32,592 nucleotides of DNA, from NCBI GenBank assembly GCA_003564295.1, contig PXFI01000360.1, positions 1 to 32,592 on the forward strand, given 5' to 3'. The stretch's first letter is position 1. Each line of letters starts with the position of its first letter. The stretch comes from Gemmatimonadota bacterium (GTDB lineage Bacteria > Gemmatimonadota > Gemmatimonadetes > Longimicrobiales > Gaopeijiaceae). The translations under genes and the position numbers were made by a program. The notes under the pieces were generated by a model that did no database searches, was not told where the DNA came from, and worked only from the letters and a program-made list of their open reading frames with translations. This document shows, piece by piece, positions 24,474 to 32,592 of this stretch.

Positions 24474-25259
24474 CTATACTCTCCCGTCGAGAATCTCCAG
24501 GACTTGTTCGTGGAGGATGCCGTTGGTGGAGACACCGGAGCCTCCGTCCAGCCGTGGAATGCCGGCCAGGTCCGTGAATCGGCCTCCTGCCTCCTGCAGG
24601 ATAGGAATGAAGGGTGCAGCGTCCCACGGAGACAGGACGGGATCGATCATGACCTCGGCCCTTCCTGTGGCCACAAGGGCGTGGCCGTAGCAGTCGCCCC
24701 AGGTCCGGGTCAGGGCAGACCGTCGGACGAGCTCCTTCCACCTGGAGCCAAGAGGGTCGTCCAGAAGCAGGGCGGGATCCGTGGTGAGGACGGCAGCTCC
24801 TGCAAGGTCGGCCACAGAGGAAACCCGGGCAGGCCGTCCGTTCCAGTAGCATCCGTGGCCCACGGCGGCTGCCACGGTCTCCCCCAGGGCCGGGAAGTGG
24901 GCGACACCCACCACCGGGACTCCCTCCACCTCGATTCCCAGGAGGACCCCGAACAGCGGGATCCCCCTCATGAACGTACGCGTTCCGTCGATGGGGTCGA
25001 GAATCCAGCGAACGGAGGCGTCGGCGTTGGTGCGGCCGAGCTCCTCTCCCAGGATTCCATGATCCGGGAAACGCCGCGCGATCTCTTCACGCAAGAAGGT
25101 CTCGACGGCTCTGTCGGCCACGGTGACGGGTGTGCCGTCCCCTTTGGTCTCCGAGTCCAGCAGCTTGCCGAAATGCTCCAGGGTGATGGAGCCGGCGTTC
25201 CCCGCGAGCTCCTGGGCCACCTGCAGGAGGTCTCCCAGCCCTGCGACGGTAGGGTTCAT
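24474..25259 (-). CDS. hisN: inositol monophosphatase family, HisN-type histidinol-phosphatase
   Basis: A 261-residue Mg2+-dependent phosphatase. Metal-binding motifs are GEELG near residue 70, WILDPIDGTRTF at about 85-96 and SPWDAAPF near 210. The WGDCYGHALVATGRAEVMIDP stretch before the last motif is characteristic of the histidinol-phosphatase (HisN) branch rather than inositol or fructose-bisphosphatase enzymes. It would make histidinol from histidinol phosphate in the cytoplasm. No other histidine genes are nearby, so specificity rests on motif similarity. Its ATG overlaps the stop of the GGDEF gene (ATGA), so the two are translationally coupled. Confidence 0.8.
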   Translation of the reverse strand: MNPTVAGLGDLLQVAQELAGNAGSITLEHFGKLLDSETKGDGTPVTVADRAVETFLREEIARRFPDHGILGEELGRTNADASVRWILDPIDGTRTFMRGIPLFGVLLGIEVEGVPVVGVAHFPALGETVAAAVGHGCYWNGRPARVSSVADLAGAAVLTTDPALLLDDPLGSRWKELVRRSALTRTWGDCYGHALVATGRAEVMIDPVLSPWDAAPFIPILQEAGGRFTDLAGIPRLDGGSGVSTNGILHEQVLEILDGRV

Positions 25260-26794
25260 GAGGGTCCCGATGCGGTTGGATTGGGGTCAAGGGGTTTCTC
25301 CGGAGCCTGGCCCCGGCTGAGCTTGGAGCGGTAGAGATCCTGGTCGGCGGCACGGATGAGATCCTCCACCTCGAACATCTCCACCGGATCGAATTCACCG
25401 ATTCCAACGCTGACCGAGACCCCGTGCCGTGCCAACTCGGGATGGCCTGCGATGCGGTTGGCGACGCGCTGTGCGTGACTCTCGGCTCCCTCCCGGGAGA
25501 TGTCGGTAAGGACGGAGATGAACTCGTCTCCGCCATACCGGGCTGCGATGTTCATGGCCCGGGTCTCGCTGCGAAGGATTCGCCCGAGGCTCCTGAGGAT
25601 CTGATCTCCCACCACGTGCCCGAGACGGTCGTTCAGGTGCTTGAAGTTGTCCAAGTCGAAGAGAATGACGCACACAGGCCTACCCCGACGGGCGGCAGCC
25701 ACCTCCCGCCGGAGGTGGATGTCTAGGTGGCGACGGTTGGGCAAGTCAGTGAGGGGGTCGGTGAGGGAGAGGGCCTGGATGCTCTCGTGGAGCCGAGCGT
25801 TCATCAGGGCCACCGAGGCCTGGTTGGCAAGGCGAGAAAGGATTTCCACGTCCTGCTGAGAAATGGCGCGTTTGGCGAGCTTTCCGGCAGCAAGCGCTCC
25901 CGCCACGTCATCCCCCAGAAGAAGGGGAACCAGGAGCGCCGATCCCGCCTGGGAGCTCCCGTAGGTGTCCCGCGGCAGCAGTTGGCTCCGGGGGAGGTCC
26001 TCCACGATTATCGGTTGACGGTTCACCACCATGGCCTCGTAGAGCGCATCCGTCATGGGCCACGAGGTACCCTCGGGAACCCGGATCCGTCCTCCGGACG
26101 ACGCGACCCGGGCCTGGCGTCCCTCCAGGAGCCAGACGGTCGACGCATCGGCCTGCAGGAGCTCGAGGACGGCGTCGATCACGGTGCGCAAGACTTCCTT
26201 GGCATCCAGGGAGCTGGTGATGGCTCTTCCGATCTCCTCCACCCGCTCAGCTTCACGCCGTCTGGCTTCCAACTCCATGACATGCCGTGCGTTGGTGATG
26301 GCCACAGCCGCCACGTCGGCGATGCCCTGGAGGAGCTCCAGGTCTTCTTCATCGAATGTACCGGGCCGATAGCTCTGGGTGGACATGGCTCCCATGACCT
26401 CCCCTTCACACCGGAGAGGCACAGAAATGGCCGACCGGGTGAGCTCGGATCCTGCTTCTCCCAGGACCATCAGGGAGCGGGTCTCCAGTCTGTCCCGGAC
26501 CAGGCTTCCCCTCTCCGTCCGCAGGACCTCACTCTCGGAGCCCCTGAAGGTGACCTCCACATTCTGCTCGGTTCCCCGGTCGGCATAGAAGACCACTGTG
26601 GCCAGATCCTTTTCCCGGTCGTAGAGCGCCACGTAGAATCCGGCAGCCTCCAGGACCCGGGCCGTCTCCCTGTAGATGGATCGATAGAGCTCGTCCGGGC
26701 TGAGGGTTCGCGCCAGGGTGTGGCTGATATCCAGCAACACCTTGTAGCGTTCTCCCACTGAGGTGCCGCCGGTACTTGAGTTCGCTTCGGACAT
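25256..26794 (-). CDS. GAF-GAF-GGDEF diguanylate cyclase
   Basis: A 512-residue cytoplasmic signalling protein. Two GAF sensor domains are seen at about residues 15-170 and 185-335 (the second ending in SRLANQASVALMNARLHE), followed by the linker LSLTDPLTDLPNRRHLD that opens the GGDEF domain. The active site is intact, RYGGDEF with G421-F425, so cyclic di-GMP synthesis is likely. The inhibitory I-site reads RAMN at 412-415 where RxxD is needed, so product feedback is probably weakened or lost. No membrane segment is visible. It has its own promoter and is coupled to hisN by overlap, an odd pairing of signalling and metabolic genes. Confidence 0.92.
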   Translation of the reverse strand: MSEANSSTGGTSVGERYKVLLDISHTLARTLSPDELYRSIYRETARVLEAAGFYVALYDREKDLATVVFYADRGTEQNVEVTFRGSESEVLRTERGSLVRDRLETRSLMVLGEAGSELTRSAISVPLRCEGEVMGAMSTQSYRPGTFDEEDLELLQGIADVAAVAITNARHVMELEARRREAERVEEIGRAITSSLDAKEVLRTVIDAVLELLQADASTVWLLEGRQARVASSGGRIRVPEGTSWPMTDALYEAMVVNRQPIIVEDLPRSQLLPRDTYGSSQAGSALLVPLLLGDDVAGALAAGKLAKRAISQQDVEILSRLANQASVALMNARLHESIQALSLTDPLTDLPNRRHLDIHLRREVAAARRGRPVCVILFDLDNFKHLNDRLGHVVGDQILRSLGRILRSETRAMNIAARYGGDEFISVLTDISREGAESHAQRVANRIAGHPELARHGVSVSVGIGEFDPVEMFEVEDLIRAADQDLYRSKLSRGQAPEKPLDPNPTASGPS

Positions 26795-26920
26795 GGGAAG
26801 GTCGCGGCTGTGGTTCTCGAGTGGTGATGGGCCAGAGGGCCCCGCCGGGACGGCAGCGTAGAGCCCGGGATCGGGCCTTCAATGAATAAGATAGGGCGCC
26901 ATCACGAAGGGAAACAGCCT

Positions 26921-26949
26921 TTTCTATGGGAAGCCTATCGGTCGTCCAA
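26921..26949 (-). promoter_or_regulatory. sigma-70-like promoter of the GGDEF-hisN pair
   Basis: On the minus strand TTGGAC (26949-26944), a 17-base spacer, then TAGAAA (26926-26921). It lies in the 198-base gap after the trmJ-like stop, leaving a leader of about 120 bases before the GGDEF start. The leader holds a short GCCCG/CGGGC hairpin but no riboswitch core that I recognise. Confidence 0.45.
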
Positions 26950-26992
26950 CCGTAATGCGCCCTTGAGAGCCCCGGGTCCGGCCGTCTTCCAG

Positions 26993-27775
26993 TCAGGGGC
27001 CGTCCGACTCGTTTCCTCGCCTTCTTTCCGACCCCAGGACCCGATCCAGATAGTGTCCTATCTCGAAGCCCATGGCCCTCAGCAGACCCGCCTCCTGCAA
27101 GTCTGGCTCCGCTCGGGCGATGAGGGTGCGAAGCGTCCGCAGGATGGACTCCGGAGCTCGGGCCTTGAAGAAGTCGATCTGGTGGAGACCCTTCTCCAGG
27201 GCGGCAAAGGTGTTCTCAAGCTCCTGGACCGTGGCCGGCCGGGTGGCCCGCCTTCCCACGGGAAGCTGGACTTCGCCCTCGCCCGAGGCGAGAAAGACCT
27301 CGTAGCTCATGAGGAGGACGGAGTGGGCAAGATTCAAGCTGGAGTAGTCGGGATTCGTGGGTATGATTGCGACAGAGTGGCAGAGATCCAGGGCCTCATT
27401 TCCCAAGCCCCGGTCCTCCCGGCCGAAAAGGAGGGCAACCACGCCCTGGCCGGCCTGCTCCACGATCCGGGGAGCCGCCTCTCGGGGCCTGACGTAGTTG
27501 CGCTGGGCCGTCCGTGCCCGGGCCGTGGTTCCCACCACGTACACGGCGTCGGAGAGGGCCGCCGGTAGAGAATCCAGGATCTTGGCTCCCTCCACCACGT
27601 CCTCGGTCCGGTGGGCGATGCCCTCGATGCGCCAGGCATCGAACTCGACGGGGCGAACGAGCCTCAGGCGTCGGAGGCCCATGTTCTTCATGGCCCGGAC
27701 CACTCCGGCGATGTTCACCACGTTCTGGGGCTCGTCCAGCACCACCACCACGTTGGTCAGCACGGATGGGCTCAT
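26993..27775 (-). CDS. trmJ: SpoU-type RNA 2'-O-methyltransferase, TrmJ-like
   Basis: A 260-residue SPOUT-class enzyme that uses S-adenosylmethionine to methylate a ribose 2'-hydroxyl, in TrmJ at position 32 of tRNAs. Motifs are NVVNIAGVVRAMKNMGLRRLRLV near residues 18-40 (motif 1, with the catalytic-type Asn/Arg pair), LLFGREDRGLGNEAL at about 115-130 (motif 2) and IPTNPDYSSLNLAHSV at about 138-153 (motif 3), the last two forming the trefoil knot. The C-terminal helical extension of about 90 residues matches TrmJ rather than TrmH or RlmB. It is 75 bases downstream of tatA and probably in the same transcript. Confidence 0.85.
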   Translation of the reverse strand: MSPSVLTNVVVVLDEPQNVVNIAGVVRAMKNMGLRRLRLVRPVEFDAWRIEGIAHRTEDVVEGAKILDSLPAALSDAVYVVGTTARARTAQRNYVRPREAAPRIVEQAGQGVVALLFGREDRGLGNEALDLCHSVAIIPTNPDYSSLNLAHSVLLMSYEVFLASGEGEVQLPVGRRATRPATVQELENTFAALEKGLHQIDFFKARAPESILRTLRTLIARAEPDLQEAGLLRAMGFEIGHYLDRVLGSERRRGNESDGP

Positions 27776-27850
27776 GGGCGGAGAATGGCAATGGTGGAGT
27801 TGGCTTGCGACGGTGCGTGGCCGGCGCCGGACACAAGGGTGGCCGACGGC

Positions 27851-28054
27851 TCAGGGGTCCTTCCCGTCCCCGAGGCGGCGCTCCTCGTCGTTCGAGCTCG
27901 GCAGCTCCGGGTCTTCATGGCCCTCCCGGACGGATTGGCGGAAGTTCCGGATCCCCTCACCGACGCCCCGAGCTATCTGGGGGATGCGCTTGGCCCCGAA
28001 GAAGAGGACCACCAGGGCCAGCACCAGGAGTATCTCCCCGATTCCGAAGCTCAT
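27851..28054 (-). CDS. tatA: twin-arginine translocase subunit TatA/TatE
   Basis: A 67-residue protein with the standard layout: short start MSFGIGE, one membrane helix ILLVLALVVLFFGAK, the hinge Gly (FGAKRIPQIAR), an amphipathic helix to about residue 45 and a charged tail. TatA oligomers form the pathway by which folded proteins with RR signals leave the cytoplasm. At least two gene products in this window carry such signals (ActB and the D-aminoacylase-like enzyme). tatB and tatC are not here, as is common for scattered Tat genes. Confidence 0.92.
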   Translation of the reverse strand: MSFGIGEILLVLALVVLFFGAKRIPQIARGVGEGIRNFRQSVREGHEDPELPSSNDEERRLGDGKDP

Positions 28055-28087
28055 TGGGTCTCAGTCCTGACTCGAAGGTGTAAGTGA

Positions 28088-28127
28088 GCTCCCGCCGTGG
28101 CCCACCTGCACGGGCGTCGGCGGGAGC
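28088..28127 (-). terminator. long GC-rich hairpin after the acyl-CoA dehydrogenase gene
   Basis: GCTCCCGCCG (28088-28097) is perfectly mirrored by CGGCGGGAGC (28118-28127); the 20-base loop can pair further (GCCC with GGGC). It lies 23 bases after the acyl-CoA dehydrogenase stop and before tatA. No U-run follows, so it may be a U-less terminator, a processing site or an attenuator reducing tatA transcription. Confidence 0.45.
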
Positions 28128-28149
28128 CTGAAAGATGACGGACGGAGGG

Positions 28150-29319
28150 CTACTTGAGAAGGATCCTGGCGATCGTCTGGAGTTGCATGTTCGAGGTTCC
28201 TTCGTAAATGGATCCGATCTTTGCGTCCCGGTAGAGCTTCTCCACGGGGTACTCCCTGGTGAACCCGTAACCCCCGAAGAGATCTACCGCCGCGGAGGCC
28301 ACCTCCTGGGCGATCTGGGCAGAGAACAGCTTGGCCATGGCAGCCGGATTGACAAAGTCCTTTCCCGCATCCTTCAGCCGTGCCGCGTTGTAGACCATGA
28401 GGCGGGCCGCCTCGATCTGCGTGGCCATCTGAGCCAATTGGAATTGAACCCCCTGGAACTCGGCGATGGGCTGGCCGAATTGTTCTCTCTCCTTCACATA
28501 TTTCACCGTATGGTCCAGGGCGCCCTGGGCAAGGCCCACCATCTGGGCCCCGATTCCGATACGCCCCTCGTTCAGGGTTTCGATGGCCACCCTGTAACCC
28601 TTCCCCACCTCCCCCAGGACGTTCTCGGACGGCACTCGGACGTTCTCCAGGACCAGCTCCGTGGTGGAGGAGGCTCGGATGCCGAGCTTGTCCTCCTTCT
28701 TGCCCACGGTGAACCCTTCCGTGCCTCTCTCCACCAGGAACGCCGTGATCCCCTTGTAGCCGGCCTCCGGGTTCACGTTGGCGAAGATGATGAAAAGGTC
28801 CGCCTCGTTTCCATTGGTTATCCAGAGCTTCTGACCGGTGATCACCCACCCATCCCCATCCTCGGTGGCCCGACAGGCCAGGGCAAAGGCATCGGAGCCG
28901 CTCCCCGCTTCCGAAAGGGCGTAGGCACCGACCGTATCGGCAGCCATGCGCGGGAGGAAGCGCTCCTTCTGCGAGTCGGAGCCCCACCGCAGGAGGGCGT
29001 TGATGAACAACGTGTTCTGGACGTCCACAAGAACGGCCACGGCAGGGTCAACACGGGAGAGCTCCTCCACCACCAGGATGGAGGTGAAGAACGTGGAACC
29101 GGCTCCACCCATCTCCTCGGGGACCTCGATACCCATGAGTCCGAGCTCGAAGAGCTGGGGCACGAGGTCGGTGTCGAAGGTCTGGTTGCGGTCCATCTCG
29201 GCGACCCGCGGAGCGATTTCGCTTTCGGCGAAATCCCGAATCGCCTTCCGGAACATCTCCTCTTCTTCCGAAAGGGTGGTGAGTGCGGGATGGGGAGCGG
29301 CAGGCGAGGGTTCGGACAT
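28150..29319 (-). CDS. acyl-CoA dehydrogenase, short/branched-chain type
   Basis: A 389-residue FAD enzyme that oxidises acyl-CoA to the 2-enoyl-CoA and passes electrons to ETF. Visible marks: the N-terminal helical domain (FRKAIRDFAESEIAPRVAEMD), the family signature GAYALSEAGSGSDAFAL, the second signature QFGQPIAEFQGVQFQLAQMA, and the catalytic Glu in IYEGTSNMQLQTIAR near the end, the position used by short-chain and 2-methyl-branched enzymes. The frame is open to 29550, but AGGAG lies ten bases before the ATG at 29319, and the ATG at 29328 is too close to it, so 29319 is chosen. Chain-length specificity is not certain. It is divergent from gcvH, and could cooperate with an EtfD-like protein such as that at the left edge. 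Confidence 0.9.
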   Translation of the reverse strand: MSEPSPAAPHPALTTLSEEEEMFRKAIRDFAESEIAPRVAEMDRNQTFDTDLVPQLFELGLMGIEVPEEMGGAGSTFFTSILVVEELSRVDPAVAVLVDVQNTLFINALLRWGSDSQKERFLPRMAADTVGAYALSEAGSGSDAFALACRATEDGDGWVITGQKLWITNGNEADLFIIFANVNPEAGYKGITAFLVERGTEGFTVGKKEDKLGIRASSTTELVLENVRVPSENVLGEVGKGYRVAIETLNEGRIGIGAQMVGLAQGALDHTVKYVKEREQFGQPIAEFQGVQFQLAQMATQIEAARLMVYNAARLKDAGKDFVNPAAMAKLFSAQIAQEVASAAVDLFGGYGFTREYPVEKLYRDAKIGSIYEGTSNMQLQTIARILLK

Positions 29320-29403
29320 GGGTGTCATTCTCCTGATGTCAGGGCCAGGGGTTTCGAACGGCGTGCCAGCGGAGCCAACGAGTCGTCCATGGACGAAGTG
29401 GTT

Positions 29404-29439
29404 CCCGGGCCTCTCGGGAAAGGTATCCCCGGGCCCGGG
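29404..29439. repeat. GC-rich inverted repeat upstream of the acyl-CoA dehydrogenase gene
   Basis: CCCGGGCC (29404-29411) is mirrored by GGCCCGGG (29432-29439) across 20 bases, in the 245-base spacer between divergent acyl-CoA dehydrogenase and gcvH. Each arm contains its own palindrome, which in GC-rich DNA lowers its weight. It may be an operator or a leader hairpin; the rest of this spacer holds no gene. Confidence 0.25.
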
Positions 29440-29495
29440 CGCAGGAAAGCAGGACCGGCCCGGCCAGCCGGCACCGGCCATGGAATGGGGGTACC

Positions 29496-29525
29496 TTGAC
29501 CTTTGTCGAGAATACCATCTATTGT
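29496..29525 (+). promoter_or_regulatory. sigma-70-like promoter of gcvH
   Basis: TTGACC (29496-29501), an 18-base spacer and TATTGT (29520-29525). Transcription would start near 29532, giving a short leader of about 33 bases that ends in a strong GGAGG four bases before the gcvH ATG. Confidence 0.55.
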
Positions 29526-29564
29526 GCGGGCCTGGTATGAAGAAAAGCATCTCACGGAGGAACC

Positions 29565-29954
29565 ATGTCCGACATCCCAGAAGGTCTCCTTTACACTGAG
29601 GAACACGAGTACCTCAAGCCCGGCGAGGAGGACGACGTCTATCTCGTCGGGATCACCGATTACGCCCAGGGCGAGCTCGGGGACGTGGTGTACGTCGAGC
29701 TTCCCGAGGTGGGGGCCTCCTTCGACAAGATGGAGCCCTTCGGCACCATCGAAGCCGTGAAGGCCGTCAGCGATCTCTATTGCCCGGTCAGGGCGGAGAT
29801 CCTGGAAGTCAACGCAGCCCTGGAGGAAGATCCGGCCCTCATCAACTCCGACCCGTACGGGGAAGGGTGGATGATCAAGATCCGGGTGGAGGATGTAGAT
29901 CAGCTCACGGGGACGATGGACGCCGTGGCCTACTCCTCACTGGTGGGGGGCTGA
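29565..29954 (+). CDS. gcvH: glycine cleavage system H protein
   Basis: A 129-residue lipoyl carrier that shuttles the aminomethyl group between the P, T and L proteins of glycine cleavage. It has the full family length and pattern: YTEEHEYL at the start, VGITDYAQGELGDVVYVELPEVG, the lipoylation site EAVKAVSD with Lys66, and INSDPYGEGWMIKI near the end. GGAGG four bases before the ATG is the strongest ribosome-binding site in the window. It is followed by gcvP after 172 bases; gcvT is not adjacent. Confidence 0.96.
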   Translation: MSDIPEGLLYTEEHEYLKPGEEDDVYLVGITDYAQGELGDVVYVELPEVGASFDKMEPFGTIEAVKAVSDLYCPVRAEILEVNAALEEDPALINSDPYGEGWMIKIRVEDVDQLTGTMDAVAYSSLVGG

Positions 29955-30126
29955 TCCCGTCATCCACAGCCCCCCGGAACAGGGCGGGCTGCGGAGAGTA
30001 ACCAAAGTCCACAGGCGGGAGGCGGGGAGTAAACCCCGGGGCTGAGGTCCCGGGGCCTCGAAGGTAACCCCGGCGGCCAATCCCGGCCGACGGTGGCGCT
30101 CTCGCTGACACGCTGAGTTTTCTGCC
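29955..30126 (+). promoter_or_regulatory. structured gcvH-gcvP spacer with imperfect direct repeats
   Basis: Two related segments begin with GGCGGG and end in AGTAA(A)CC: 29983-30003 and 30014-30035, 31 bases apart. Several hairpins are possible: GGGG/CCCC around AGTAAA (30024-30037), CCCCGGG/CCCGGGG with an eight-base loop (30034-30055), and GCGGAGAG (29991-29998) with CTCTCGC near 30100-30106, which would close the whole region. I do not recognise the conserved core of any known riboswitch. The spacer is unusually long for an operon gap, and gcvP has only a weak ribosome-binding site (TGAG at 30114-30117). Confidence 0.35.
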
Positions 30127-32592
30127 ATGTCTTTGATTGCCATAGATCCAAAGAGCGATTTTGTCCGGAGGCACATTGGGCCCGGAGAGGAGGATCTCCG
30201 GGAGATGCTGGGGGTCCTGGGGTATTCGGGGATGGAGGAGCTCATCCGGGACGCGATTCCGGATGCCATCCGCCTGGAGAAGGAACTTGACCTCCCGGAA
30301 CCCACGCCCGAGCACATCCTCTTGGAAGAGATCAGGAAGATCGCCCTGGAGAACAAGGTCTTTCGCTCCTACATGGGGCTGGGCTACCACGACACCGTGA
30401 CTCCCGGGGTCATCGCTCGGAACATCCTGGAGAATCCGGGATGGTATACCCAGTACACGCCCTACCAGGCCGAGATCTCTCAGGGCCGCCTTGAAGCCCT
30501 TCTGGTCTTCCAGACCATGGTCATGGACATGACCGGTCTGCAGATCGCCAACGCCTCCCTCCTGGACGAGGGGACGGCGGCTGCGGAGGCCATGACCCTC
30601 TTCCAGGGTGAGGCCAAGGGGAACCGGAATACCTTCTTCGTCTCGGAGCTCTGCCATCCCCAGACCATCGCAGTTGTACGGACCCGGGCGGAGCCCCTGG
30701 GGATCCGGGTGGTGGTCGGGAGCCACGACACCTTCGAGTTCACCCAGGACACCTTCGGTGCCCTGATCCAATATCCCGCCTCCGACGGCCAGGTGCTGGA
30801 CTACGAGACGTTCGTGGAAGCCGCCCACCAGGTGGGAGCTTTCGTGGTCGTGGCTGCAGATCTCATGAGCCTGGCTCTCCTCAGGCCGCCGGGGGAGTTC
30901 GGGGCCGATGCCGCCGTGGGGAACACCCAGCGCTTTGGCGTACCCATGGGCTTCGGTGGACCCCATGCCGGATACCTGGCGGCCCGGGAGGAATTCAAGC
31001 GCAGGATGCCCGGGCGGATCATCGGGGTCTCGGTGGATGCCGACGGCAACCCTGCCCTCCGCATGGCCCTGCAGGTCCGGGAGCAGCACATCCGCCGTGA
31101 GAAGGCGACGTCGAACATCTGCACGGCCCAGGTCCTCCTGGCCATCATGGCGGCCATGTATGCGGTCTACCACGGTCCCACGGGGATTCGGGAGATTGCC
31201 CAGCGCATCCACAACCTGTCGGGCATCCTGGCCGAAGGGCTGCGACGCCTGGGCCACGACATCGTCCACGACCTCTTCTTTGACACGATCCGGGTCCGGC
31301 CGAACGGGATGAGCGCCGAGGCGGTCATGGGGGCGGCTCTCCAGCGGGAGATCAACCTGCGGGACTTCGGAGACGGAAGCATCGGGATCGCCCTGGACGA
31401 AAGCGTGCTGCCGGAGGACGTGGACGACCTCTTCGCCGTCTTTGGAGGTAACGGGAAGGTCTCTGCCCGGGGGCTGGCCGAGGAAGGGGTGCGCGTGGAG
31501 TTCCCGGCGGCCCTCGTGAGGACCTCGGATTATCTCACCCATCCCGTTTTCAACCGGTACCACTCGGAGACGGAGATGCTCAGGTACCTCCGGAAGCTGG
31601 AGGCACGGGACCTCTCCCTGAACACGAGCATGATCTCCCTGGGCTCGTGCACCATGAAGCTGAACGCCACCACGGAAATGGTTCCCATCACCTGGCCGGA
31701 GTTCGCCAAGCTCCATCCCTTCGTCCCGGCGGACCAGGCTAGGGGCTACCAGCGCATCATCGGCGACCTGGAGAGCTGGCTCGCGGAGATCACCGGTTTC
31801 GCCGCCACCTCCATGATGCCCAACTCCGGCGCCAACGGGGAGTATACGGGCCTCCTGGTTATCCGGGCCTATCATCTGGACCGGGGGGATGCGCACCGAA
31901 ACGTGTGCCTCATCCCCGCCTCCGCCCACGGGACGAACCCTGCCAGCGCCGTCCTGGCCGGGATGAAGGTGGTGGTAGTGAAGACGGACGAGTCCGGAAA
32001 CATCGACCTGGCCGACCTCCGGAGCAAAGCGGAGAAGCACGCCGAGAACCTGGCGGCCGCCATGGTGACCTACCCCTCCACCCACGGAGTCTTCGAGTCC
32101 CGGATCAGGGAGGTGTGCCGGATCATCCACGAGCATGGCGGGATGGTCTACCTGGACGGCGCGAACATGAACGCCCAGGTGGGGCTGGCCCGGCCCGGCG
32201 ACTACGGGGCCGACGTCTGCCACCTGAACCTGCACAAGACCTTCGCCATCCCCCACGGCGGGGGAGGACCGGGGATGGGCCCCATCTGTTGCAATGAGAC
32301 CCTTGCGCCGTTCCTCCCGGGCCACCCCCTGGTGGACGTGGGGGGAGAGAAGGGGACGGGACCCGTGAGCGCAGCCCCCTGGGGGAGTCCGAGCATCCTG
32401 CCCATCTCGTGGGCCTACATTCGGCTCCTGGGTCCAGACGGTCTCAGAAGAGCCAGCGAGGCTGCGATCCTGAACGCGAACTACCTGGCCACCCGCCTGG
32501 AGGAGCACTTCCCCATCGTTTATCGCGGAGAGAAGGGCCGGGTGGCCCACGAGTTCATCCTGGACATCCGCCCGGTTCGCAAGACGTGCGGC
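30127..32592 (+). CDS. gcvP: glycine dehydrogenase (decarboxylating), P protein, right-truncated by window edge
   Basis: A pyridoxal-phosphate enzyme that decarboxylates glycine and loads the aminomethyl group on GcvH. The frame is open from the ATG at 30127 to the last base (822 codons), with no stop because the gene continues to the right; full-length GcvP has about 950 residues. It begins [17 protein letters not shown] as usual. Both halves are in one chain, so this is the single-subunit form rather than split GcvPA/GcvPB: the N-terminal half has [17 protein letters not shown] and the C-terminal half [14 protein letters not shown]. The PLP lysine is Lys704 in [18 protein letters not shown]. 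It forms an operon with gcvH. Confidence 0.96.
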   Translation, partial: MSLIAIDPKSDFVRRHIGPGEEDLREMLGVLGYSGMEELIRDAIPDAIRLEKELDLPEPTPEHILLEEIRKIALENKVFRSYMGLGYHDTVTPGVIARNILENPGWYTQYTPYQAEISQGRLEALLVFQTMVMDMTGLQIANASLLDEGTAAAEAMTLFQGEAKGNRNTFFVSELCHPQTIAVVRTRAEPLGIRVVVGSHDTFEFTQDTFGALIQYPASDGQVLDYETFVEAAHQVGAFVVVAADLMSLALLRPPGEFGADAAVGNTQRFGVPMGFGGPHAGYLAAREEFKRRMPGRIIGVSVDADGNPALRMALQVREQHIRREKATSNICTAQVLLAIMAAMYAVYHGPTGIREIAQRIHNLSGILAEGLRRLGHDIVHDLFFDTIRVRPNGMSAEAVMGAALQREINLRDFGDGSIGIALDESVLPEDVDDLFAVFGGNGKVSARGLAEEGVRVEFPAALVRTSDYLTHPVFNRYHSETEMLRYLRKLEARDLSLNTSMISLGSCTMKLNATTEMVPITWPEFAKLHPFVPADQARGYQRIIGDLESWLAEITGFAATSMMPNSGANGEYTGLLVIRAYHLDRGDAHRNVCLIPASAHGTNPASAVLAGMKVVVVKTDESGNIDLADLRSKAEKHAENLAAAMVTYPSTHGVFESRIREVCRIIHEHGGMVYLDGANMNAQVGLARPGDYGADVCHLNLHKTFAIPHGGGGPGMGPICCNETLAPFLPGHPLVDVGGEKGTGPVSAAPWGSPSILPISWAYIRLLGPDGLRRASEAAILNANYLATRLEEHFPIVYRGEKGRVAHEFILDIRPVRKTCG

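Noticed and set aside
25727-26761. Open frame of 344 codons on the plus strand
   Set aside because: Antisense of the GAF-GAF-GGDEF gene, with no domain signature.
28135-29499. Open frame of 454 codons on the plus strand
   Set aside because: Antisense of the acyl-CoA dehydrogenase; no domain recognised in its translation.
29955-30126. Glycine riboswitch or tetrahydrofolate riboswitch before gcvP
   Set aside because: GGAGAG and CTCTC segments are present but the conserved glycine aptamer core (CCGAAGGGGCAA-like, then CAGGNAAAAGGAC) and the folate aptamer core are not.
29905-32550. Very long open frame of 881 codons on the minus strand
   Set aside because: It is the antisense of gcvP, whose plus-strand frame is full of conserved glycine dehydrogenase motifs. 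Long antisense frames are expected in GC-rich coding DNA; its translation is rich in Gly, His, Pro and Val without any recognisable domain.

Overview
This is a GC-rich, gene-dense chromosomal segment from an aerobic bacterium. Gene content (an alternative complex III respiratory operon, YwrD-type gamma-glutamyltransferase, Tat-exported D-aminoacylase-like amidohydrolase, LuxE/LuxC pair, SirB1-type protein) fits Gemmatimonadota or a related lineage; this assignment is inference from gene content, because no rRNA is present. I see no tRNA, rRNA, insertion sequence, phage gene, CRISPR array or origin. Composition looks uniform throughout.

Layout. 1-1043: C-terminal part of an HdrD/EtfD-like Fe-S oxidoreductase (+). 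1065-4250: a tightly coupled minus-strand operon of MBL-fold hydrolase, gamma-glutamyltransferase and NUDIX hydrolase. 4251-4560: control region carrying two tandem sigma-54-like elements. 4561-7134: Lon protease with an acidic insert ahead of Walker A. 7209-8270: selD (-), which reads as a selenoprotein: an in-frame UGA stands at the catalytic cysteine position, followed by a SECIS-like hairpin, and the true start lies 84 bases upstream of the start a naive reading would choose. 8452-9294: SirB1/transglutaminase-like protein with TPR tail. 9433-14108: small coiled-coil protein, then a translationally coupled trio of D-aminoacylase-like amidohydrolase, LuxE-like acyl-protein synthetase and LuxC-like acyl-CoA reductase, without luciferase genes. 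14105-14831: macro-domain protein and AbrB-like protein (-). 14986-17108: DUF432-like protein, MscS channel and a 98-residue unknown protein (-).

17292-24399: the alternative complex III (ACIII) operon, with a near-consensus sigma-70 promoter, actA (pentahaem cytochrome), actB (Fe-S/molybdopterin-like), an actC-actE gene fusion and actF. actD is missing from its usual place. The complex should oxidise menaquinol and pass electrons to cytochrome c or directly to a terminal oxidase encoded elsewhere.

24474-29319 (-): acyl-CoA dehydrogenase, TatA, TrmJ-like methyltransferase, GAF-GAF-GGDEF diguanylate cyclase and a HisN-type phosphatase. 29565-32592 (+): glycine cleavage genes gcvH and gcvP; gcvP runs off the right edge. 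The two most distinctive observations are the selenocysteine-containing SelD and the ActC-ActE fusion with loss of ActD.
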